Assembly: GCA_026770575.1 (NCBI GenBank)
Contig: MU657250.1
Span: 136,625-159,434, forward strand
Origin: Pelagophyceae sp. CCMP2097
Taxonomy: Eukaryota; Sar; Pelagophyceae
Direction of reading: 5' to 3'
Length of the DNA stretch: 22,810 bases
Shown here: positions 16,630 to 22,810 of the stretch, piece after piece
How the letters are laid out: each line of letters begins with the position of its first letter
Position numbering within the stretch: position 1 is the first letter of the stretch
Program-made: the position numbers and the translations under genes
Notes under the pieces: model-generated
What the model saw: only the letters and a program-made list of their open reading frames with translations
Database searches by the model: none
What the model was told of the DNA's origin: nothing

Positions 16630-17205
16630 TTAAAAGCATCCTCTGGGTAACAGGTGACGGATATGGAGAGCCCTTAACCTCATCTTTCGAACGCTCCGGT
16701 CCGTGACTACGAAGCTGCCCGGGGAGCTGAGCTGCAGGTTGCCAAAGTTCGAGGCAGTCATACTTTGGCGACCTAGATCTCAGCTCCCCGGGCTTCGCCA
16801 TGGTCACGGCCGACGGATTTCGAAAGCCCTGCGTCCCCTCTTTCCAACGCCGTCGACTATGACCACGGACACCCAGGGGGAGCTGAGATTTAGTCGCACC
16901 CTTTTCGTGTCCACTCATCGGTTCTCGGCCCGCGGGCGGTCGCTATAGGGGAAATACTGGGCCAGTGGAGGGGCAACCTGCAATGTGTAGGAATACTCAA
17001 CGAGTAAAAGTCACAGCGCCGGGGCGCAGAATCGCCCCAAGAAAGTCAAAAACAGTCATACTTTGGCGACCTAGAACTCAGACCTCCGGGGATGTTAATG
17101 GTCACGGCCGACGGATTTCGAATTCTCTGCTTCCCCTCTTTCCAACGCCGCCGTCCGTGACCATGGACACTCCGGGAGAGCTGAGACTCGATGCTCCAAA
17201 GTAGC
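16630..17205. repeat. Array of ~65-bp units in alternating orientation
   Basis: One unit is tttccaacgccgccgtccgt, gaccatggacactccggga, gagctgagactcgatgctcc, aaagta (17138-17205). Related units lie forward at 16683-16749 and 16843-16900 and reversed at 16757-16825 and 17055-17125; a weaker reversed one is near 16630-16680. The two reversed units start with the identical gtcatactttggcgacctag, 298 bp apart. Adjacent opposite units give long hairpins around cccggggagctgag. Confidence 0.75.
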
Positions 17206-17599
17206 ACTTTTCCCCTGCGCATCCCCTCCTAGAAGAGGCCGTCCGCGCTTTGGCGCCGGCGGTGCGCCGTCGGATTGTGGACCGGTGGCGGCGGTCGCCA
17301 GAAAGAGTTTTTGCGACCGTGGCAATCGCGTCGAACTCGCCGTCGTCGTTCTGGTGCCAGGAGCCGGCCAGCGTGGCGGAAAAGGAGCGCCCAAGTGGAC
17401 CGAAGCGCTGGAGAGCCCGACAAGATCGCAGCGCAGCGCATAATTTGGACCGTCGACTGCCGTGGGCTTGACGAAGATGGACGTCCGCAAGCTCAAGGCG
17501 CACAGACCTGCTCCCAAGCAAACCGGTGGCACCCGACGAGCCTTTTCCCGCCTCTCTCGCTGCCTCCGACGCGATCACGCCGCCGATGCCACAAACAGA

Positions 17600-17860
17600 C
17601 CGGCGTCATGCACTGCCCGTCGCACCCAAAGGACGTCGTCGAGTCTCTGCGCCTCGCTTTCGACGGCGGTGCCCGACGGTTTCAACGACGACGCCTCGGG
17701 GAAGCTCCTGCAGCTCTTCCTCCGCCGTCTCGGGAGCATATTGTCAAAAGTCCCACCGCCAGATCGCCACGGTCCCCGCCGCCGTGTTTGGGCTCCCGAC
17801 CGACGGCGACTATGCGCCGTTCGCACGCTCCACTTCAACGTCTGCACTCTGCACCACCCA
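17600..17860 (+). pseudogene. Coding-like fragment with two frame changes (strand uncertain)
   Basis: Plus-strand segments chain as HPKDVVESLRLAFDGG, then VPDGFNDDASGKLLQLFLRR and LGSILSK, then HRQIATVPAAVFGLPTDGDY. Each step needs a one-base shift, at about 17668 and about 17748. The protein family is not recognised. Minus-strand frames here and just outside (for example MAFVNIACSAPPTL from 17976, and LAGSWHQNDDGEFDAIATVA near 17390-17330) also look protein-like, so a minus-strand spliced gene remains possible. Confidence 0.3.
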
Positions 17861-18023
17861 GCCGTCGTATCCCGGGGCCTGGAACCGTGGTCCGCATCGG
17901 CGCCCGTCGCCCGTCGCCACGCCGCCGGGGATCGAAAGCGTCGGCGGAGCGGAGCATGCGATGTTTACGAACGCCATCGAGTTTTGGGGGGGGAGTCACT
18001 CGTAGGTAGCTTCACTGTTAGGT

Positions 18024-18197
18024 ATGTTCGGGTTTGGAAGTTCGTATCGCCCTCAGAAAGCCGCCGACGCCTGCCCCGCAACAGACCGCGCTGCCTGCGG
18101 ATTCTCCTGCGCCCAGTTGGAAACGGCCGCGCCTAGACCGGCGCGATTCGGCAGAGGGCAAAACGATTCAAAAAAACGAAACGTTCAGGCGCTTTAA
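18024..18197 (+). CDS. Small ORF, 57 codons, cysteine-containing
   Basis: Starts MFGFGSSYRPQKAADACPAT and ends with TAA at 18195-18197. Four Cys fall in ACPATDRAACGFSCAQ... A splice-acceptor-like cactgttag precedes it, so it may be a terminal exon. It converges on the spliced minus-strand gene ending at 18219. There is no homology that I recognise. Confidence 0.25.
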   Translation: MFGFGSSYRPQKAADACPATDRAACGFSCAQLETAAPRPARFGRGQNDSKKRNVQAL

Positions 18198-18218
18198 GGC
18201 AAAAATTCGCCCCGACGC

Positions 18219-18680
18219 TCAAACAGACGCACCCGCGGCCTGGGCGTGCACGGGGTTGCGCACGGCCCACGCCCCCGCGGCGCCGACGCCGGCGCCGAGC
18301 CACGACGCGCCCTCGCCACCTATTGTAAACGATCAACGTCGGGTCGCACCCTTTGCCACTCGACTCCGCACCGCGGCCGGCGTGGTTCATCTCGTAGCGG
18401 TCGCGCGCACTCTGGCCAAACGTGGCCGGGCCGGCCTGCTCAATGTCCGCGCGCTGCTGGTCCGACTCGTACCCGGGGTACTTGCAAATGACCTGGTTCA
18501 AAATTAAAGTTTCAAAAATTCTTAAGTTCAAATTTAAAGTTTTCAAAAGATCAAAAGATCAAAAATCAAAACGCACATAGGTATTGAAGCCAGCGGCGAA
18601 GAGGAGAAAGCCGCCGCTTATGAGGCCGAGGAGGCCTAGGGGTTTTCTCGGTACGCTTTGGGTTCTCACATTTGCGGCCA
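18219..18680 (-). CDS. Small single-pass membrane protein, three exons, 5' end uncertain
   Basis: Minus-strand exons: from about 18660 to 18577, then 18492-18372, then 18319-18219 with TGA at 18219-18221. Introns are 18493-18576 (84 bp, AT-rich, GT-AG) and 18320-18371 (52 bp, GT-AG), and the phases fit. The first exon ends KPLGLLGLISGGFLLFAAGF, a clear membrane helix. The second reads VICKYPGYESDQQRADIEQA and RDRYEMNHAG. The third is Gly/Ala-rich: GEGASWLGAGVGAAGAWAV then RNPVHAQ. The frame upstream runs into the 12-bp minisatellite, so the N-terminus may be missing or altered. The family is not recognised; the short length and one helix fit an organelle membrane subunit, but that is a guess. 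Confidence 0.6.
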
Positions 18681-18689
18681 GGCCGGTCG

Positions 18690-19720
18690 AGGTGCCTTTT
18701 CGTCTTTGGAGGGGCCTCTCAGACTTCGGTGGGGCCGCGCGAGGCAGTCTCGGGGCCGAAGCCGACTCTGGCCCTCGCAAAGGGGCAAAAGGGCCGTTCA
18801 AGTGGCCGTTCAAGTGGCCGTCAGAGGGTCCGCCTCGGACTGTACATCGTAAACGGGCCGTTGAAGATTCGCATCGGGCCGTCGAGGGGTCTCTGGGGCC
18901 GTCCTTTGGAACGGAGGAGCATGGTCTCTGGTTTGTCTTTGGACCCCGTCGAAAAGGTTTGTCTTTAGACTGTTCAGTCGCAGTTCAGTCGCAGAGGGAC
19001 CGGGCCATCAACCGTCTCTGGGGCCGTCGATGGACCGTCTCTGGGGCCGCCTCCTTTTTGGCCGCCGGGACGTCGGACCGGCAGAAATTCCCTCAAAGGT
19101 CAACGAGTGCCTTTTCGGGATGCGATACGTCAGCGCGTATCTGCGTCGTGTGGCATCGTCGATTGATCGGACATTGAAGGATTCGTCTACAAACCGTCGA
19201 AGGGTCCGTCGAAGGGACCCTCAAAGGGACCGACAAAGGGACCGACAAAGGGTCCTCAGAGGGACTTGAATAGGACTGTCTGTAGAGTTGTCGCATGAGA
19301 CCTGCGGCCCGTCTCCGGACCGTATATGGGGCCGTCTACCGACCATCCTGGAGGCCAACGTCGTGGGGCTGTCTACAGACCGTCGAGAGACCCTCGAGAG
19401 ACCCTCGAGGGGCCGCAGCGGACACTCTAGGGGCATTCGAGGGGCTGTCTCGGAATCGTCGAGAGGCCCTCTAGGAACAACCGTGGAGGACCATGTAGGA
19501 CCGTCTCTGGACCGTAGAGGGGGGCGCTACCGAGAGTGTAGAGGCGTCGTATGGGGCCGCCTACGGCCCCGTCTACGGATCGTCTCTGAAGCCGTCTCTG
19601 GCCCCCATCGGGGCGCCGTTTCCAGACCCTCAGGACCGCTTTGGACCACGTATGGGACCGTCGCGGGGAACCCTCGAGAGGGACCCTCGAGAGGGACCCT
19701 CGAAAGCGACTGCTCAAAAA
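18690..19720 (+). repeat. Degenerate 11-13-bp minisatellite, mostly 12 bp, ~1 kb
   Basis: The clearest run is near 19195-19262: ccgtcgaagggt, ccgtcgaaggga, ccctcaaaggga, ccgacaaaggga, ccgacaaagggt. Near 18795 the unit is ggccgttcaagt repeated; near 19015 it is ccgtctctgggg alternating with ccgtcgatgga. The core GGCCGTC is shared with the 13-bp array at 13922-14235. Long frames on both strands here are repeat products and are not called genes. Confidence 0.85.
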
Positions 19721-19729
19721 GGCCCGTCT

Positions 19730-19915
19730 CCTTCGCGGCGCCACCCATATGCCATCCAAACGAGGCCCAGCGGCGTGTCCTCCGATTCGGGCTGCCCTTT
19801 GAAAAGAGACGCGGTTCGTCCACCGAGGCCAAAGCAGAGCGTCGCGAGCAAAACAAGAAACAAGAGCCGTCCCTTTGCGTGGTACAGGAAGCCAAAGTTC
19901 GACGCGATGACCTAA
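19730..19915 (+). pseudogene. Possible C-terminal exon fragment
   Basis: A frame after the minisatellite reads HPYAIQTRPSGVSSDSGCPL and ends RPFAWYRKPKFDAMT with TAA at 19913-19915. Mixed composition and an ordinary-looking C-terminus suggest a real exon end, but the upstream part is minisatellite, so any gene is incomplete. Head module copy e follows 30 bp later. Confidence 0.25.
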
Positions 19916-19945
19916 ACGGGGGCCGGAGTGACCGAGGGGCGGCAT

Positions 19946-20125
19946 TGCTGAAGATCCACCCTGGGTGGGGCTGGCCCAAGAGGGTATGCCCGTCTAAGCG
20001 GTGACAAAGTCAGGCACCCGAGCAAAAATGCCAGGATGACATGCCTGCGGAGGCCGTTCTCGCGACAGTGATGCCGCGCGACCTCCTCGTGCGAGTATGG
20101 GCACCAAGCACTCTGGCTCTTTGGC
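19946..20125 (+). repeat. Head module (H), copy e
   Basis: AAGATCCACCCTGGGTGGGG, ctggcccaagagggtatgcc, then cggtgacaaagtcaggcacc, gttctcgcgacag, cctcctcgtgcgag and ctctggctctttgg. It aligns with copy d over the full ~180 bp. Its end lies inside what should be the third exon of the COPI-associated gene on the minus strand. Confidence 0.85.
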
Positions 20126-21085
20126 ATCCCATCGAAAAGTTGACAAGTCTGAGAATTGCAAAAGAGAATTGCCCATACAAACCCACCTTGGAGACTGCCT
20201 TGAGGTGCGTCTCGAAGCAGCAGAGCATGATGGCGAAGAACCAAATGTAGAGGGAAATGATGGCCGTGTCGAAGCTGACGGGAAGGGGTCTGTTCCATAC
20301 GTGCAAAGCGCAACGCTCGCGGCTCTTCCAAACTCCACCCCCCCCCTCGCTTCCGCCGCCCCCCCCGGGCCTCTGCGAAAGATTGGCGCGGGTCCGCGCG
20401 ACGGCAGCGAGAGCAGAGCGATTACAGCAGCCGCGCTCATCAATGCCGAGACGCCCACGTTCAGCATGCGCATGGTCACCAGCAGCGCCTGCTGCTCTTT
20501 GGTCGGCCCGGGGCGCGGCACGGCGGGCTGCATCATCGGCTGAGGCGCGCGAGCCTGCAGGACGCGTTTGGGAAGGCGTTTGGATATTAGCGATTCAAGC
20601 CCGGAGGCAAGCGACTCCGCCGCATCGCCGCCGGGAGGCCGCCTCTCTCTCGCCGCGCGTCCGGACGCCGGCGCGCGCGACGTTGGTGTCGTTTCGCACG
20701 TCTGCCCGCGCGCCGGCCCGCCCCGCGGCGGCGTAGGCGCCGGCGGCGCCGGGCGAATTGCGGCCGAACTTTGGGGCGGCGTCGACCTGCAGCACGGAGA
20801 GTCTCGATGATTCTCGATGCGCGCGGGGACTTTTTTCTCGAATAGGCTGTCAACGCTCACCGAAACATCATCCAGCCACGCCGGCGCGTTTCCGCCGCCG
20901 GTCGGCTCGCGCGTCACGGACGCGTCGTTGAACGGGTTGTCTCCGGCCGCCGGGGTATCCTGGTGATCCGAGCCATCATGAAATGGGCTTTCCGTCGGGG
21001 CTTTCTTCTCAACGGGTTTCCCAAAAGGCAGCTTCAGCGGGAACAGGCGCCCCGCCGCCGAAACGCCGCGCTGCGCGGTCTCCAT
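20126..21085 (-). CDS. COPI-associated family (TVP15-like) membrane protein, 3'-truncated
   Basis: Probable Golgi/vesicle membrane protein of the COPI-associated (PF08507-like) type. Exon 1 is 21085-20403 from the ATG after gccagc, exon 2 is 20274-20187, exon 3 starts at 20148. Introns are 128 bp (weak donor gtcgcg, acceptor cccgtcag, phase 2) and 38 bp (AAG|gtgggt to ctcag). About 190 residues of low-complexity cytoplasmic sequence (NPFND, SPFHD motifs; Pro/Arg-rich middle) precede TM1 at residues ~206-228 (LNVGVSALMSAAAVIALLSL) and TM2 at ~232-250 (AIISLYIWFFAIMLCC), then FETHLKAVSK with the Glu usual after TM2. The expected NFGF segment and TM3-4 are missing because head module e begins at 20125. 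Family call rests on pattern memory. Confidence 0.6.
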
Positions 21086-21439
21086 GCTGGCGCTGCCGCC
21101 GAGGCTGCCGGCCGCGAGGCTAACCCTGGTCTTCCGAGCTCGTGCAATCGCCTAAAGCGACCCTCCGAGTGAACGACATACCGCCCGGGGTTGTCCTTGT
21201 CGGACGCCGCCGGCCCGTCACCCCGGCGCCGTGCCGAGGCCCGGAGGCGTCGGGATCCGAAAATGGAGGTCCCTGCGGCCGGCGCCAAAGGTCGACCCCG
21301 ACGATTCCCGGCCGCCGCCGCGCGACATCATAAGGCACGGACACACAATCTGCACCCTGTCTGCTTTTCGCTTCGAGGCTTTGCTACCGCGGGCACACTC
21401 CAGTCAGTCCCAAAGTCTTCCCAAACACGACTTCCGAAT

Positions 21440-21504
21440 CCAGGACTCTTTAAAAGGTACCTGGGCGTCGAACGCGCTGCGCGACCACAGACTGCCACGG
21501 CAAA
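21440..21504 (+). promoter_or_regulatory. Possible promoter with TTTAAAAG
   Basis: gactctttaaaaggtacc lies about 55 bp before the ATG at 21505, in the 420-bp gap between divergent coding sequences. Only weak support. Confidence 0.2.
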
Positions 21505-22097
21505 ATGGACGACCTGCCGCCGGCCGCCGCGCCTAGGCCGTGCTGCGTCTGCGCCGCGCCTGGCCCGGTGGCCTTTGACGACGTCGAGCGCTCCCCACCG
21601 TCGCTCCTCAGGCGCTCGTCCGTCTCGAAGTGGGGTTCACCACAGAGCTCGGCGGCGGGCGGGCCTCTGGCTTCGCGCCCGCAACCCGTGCAACCGCTCG
21701 CAAGGCGGCGAAAAAGGGCCGCGCGGCCCGCGCCGCGAATGTCACGTGCGTCCACGACGGCCGCGTCGCTCGAGGATCGCCCAGTCCGCGCCCGTTCGCC
21801 TTTGACTTCCGACGTCCGACAGGACGCCGGGGCTCCCGCGCGCTCCAGAGAGTGGGAGAGGCGCGCCCTCCAGAGACCCGCCGCCTACAGCTTTCGCGCG
21901 CGGCATCGTCGTCGTCGCACAACGGCTGTGGTCGTCGTGGAGCGCGCGGCAGCCGTCGGCGAGCTGGGCCGAATTGTCGAACTCGACGGCCGAATTGTCG
22001 AAATCGACGGTCGAAGGCGCGCTCGAGCGCCCGCAGAAGCACCTTCGAGCGCCGCGCAGTATCGATGCGAGGCCGCGCGGAAGAGACGCTGGGTTAG
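21505..22097 (+). CDS. Possible gene, hypothetical, with one frame change
   Basis: ATG in a good context (caaaATGG) starts MDDLPPAAAPRPCCVCAAPG and continues VAFDDVERSPPSLLRRSSVS to KWG near 21633. The likely continuation FTTELGGGRASGFAP... NVTCVHDGRVA... FAFDFRRPTGRR lies in the next frame after tggggttc, so one G may be missing from the run. It then becomes low-complexity. It is divergent from the COPI-associated gene. No domain is recognised apart from a Cys-Cys-x-Cys start. The minus strand also has long frames, so this is tentative. Confidence 0.35.
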
Positions 22098-22109
22098 GAA
22101 GCTCAGGAG

Positions 22110-22430
22110 CACATCATCCGCAGCACCCTGTCTGCGTCCGCGCGTCTTCTGCGTCCGCACCACGTCTGCGTCCGCCGAAATTGGCGAGTCCGCGTCTGCT
22201 GCGCGTCTGCTTTCGGGCGTGGTTGCATCCGTGGAGGATATGCGTCCGCGCTGCGTCCGCGTCCGCGTCTCCAGGGCGTTTGCATCCGTGGAGTGTCCGT
22301 GTCTGCGCCGCGTCCGCGTCTGCGCCGCGTCCGCGTCTGCGCCTGCAGGGCGCCCGCATCCGCCGAATGCCCGCGTCCGTGTCTGCGCCGCGTGCAGCGG
22401 CGTGTCATATCGACATACGTCGAGTGTCCA
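22110..22430. repeat. Degenerate hexamer/dodecamer repeat (GCGTCC/GCGTCT)
   Basis: Runs of tgcgtccgcgtctgcgcc-type sequence with two larger copies of gtttgcatccgtgga... near 22210 and 22268. All six frames are open over much of it, so no gene is called. Confidence 0.85.
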
Positions 22431-22810
22431 CATCCGCGTCCGAAGGATATCTGCGTCCAACTGGTGCCACTCGTGGGCCACGCCGAGTCGCACCGCTTCG
22501 TAAGTATCATATGGATGGCAAAAGTACACAGGTATTTTACAAGCACTGTCGAATTAAATTATCACCGGAAATCTATTAACTATTTTTGGCTCGCGAAGGC
22601 GGCTGGCGCTGCGCCGGCCACTCCCGCAAGACGCCCTGGGCGCGCTTGTTTGTTTTTTTCGTCAACTGCCTTATTTTGGCGAGTCTCTGCGAAAGCTTCT
22701 TAATTTAGTAGTTAATCAAGTCTAAACCTTAGGGCCCAAATCAAAAGTCGATGAAGGCGCCAATGAGTTCCCGGCCAATTGAGACAGACGTTAGGGGCAC
22801 TGTGCCCGAA
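22431..22810. other. AT-rich end of window, no supported gene
   Basis: Composition shifts to AT-rich after 22500 (attaaattatcaccggaaat). A small stem ggctggcgc/gcgccggcc lies near 22601-22620. Nothing else recognised. Confidence 0.4.

Noticed and set aside
19288..20004. 238-codon plus-strand ORF
   Set aside because: Mainly the 12-bp minisatellite, followed by fragment and head module sequence.
21974..22579. Long frames on both strands across the hexamer repeat
   Set aside because: The repeat is open in nearly all frames and gives low-complexity peptides on both strands.

Overview
The window is nuclear DNA from a GC-rich unicellular eukaryote. Genes recovered here are interrupted by very small spliceosomal introns (38-128 bp). 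Codons are strongly GC-biased at third positions, a Copia retrotransposon lies at the left edge, and dispersed repeats and minisatellites fill much of the rest. A microalga or related protist (for example a stramenopile such as a pelagophyte) fits best. That placement is inference from gene style; no marker gene fixes it.

Layout. 1-2737: a decaying Ty1/copia element on the minus strand (gag with three zinc knuckles, then degenerate protease, gag-pre-integrase and the start of integrase) with an LTR-like sequence upstream. 2737-3700: a ~500-bp terminal-inverted-repeat element and a cluster of a 16-bp motif with an 88-bp direct duplication. 4174-4836: an intact-looking unknown 220-codon gene. 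5087-9010: a duplicated domain in which copies of a small convergent gene-tail cassette (called T and X here) lie on both sides of a spliced TauE/SafE anion-permease gene (5990-7472, minus). 9011-10230: a fragment of an unknown gene and a LINE-like ORF cut by a 10-N gap. 10230-17205: gene-poor and rich in palindromes, MITE-like elements, tRNA-like pieces and minisatellites. 17230-18680: coding-like fragments and a small spliced membrane-protein gene. 18690-19720: a degenerate 12-bp minisatellite. 19946-21085: a spliced COPI-associated-family membrane protein gene whose 3' end meets another copy of the dispersed head module. 21505-22097: a possible divergent gene, followed by a hexamer-type repeat and AT-rich sequence.

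How the parts fit. No operon or pathway is visible. The main signal is genome structure: the head module with the CCACCCTGGGTGG palindrome occurs five times, usually next to a gene or gene fragment, and two unrelated genes (9.0 and 20.1 kb) appear to lose their 3' ends where it begins. The TauE/SafE gene is the best-supported gene: nine exons join in phase into a 320-codon frame carrying both halves of the family's internal repeat. Most long open frames in the GC-rich parts are compositional and are left out.
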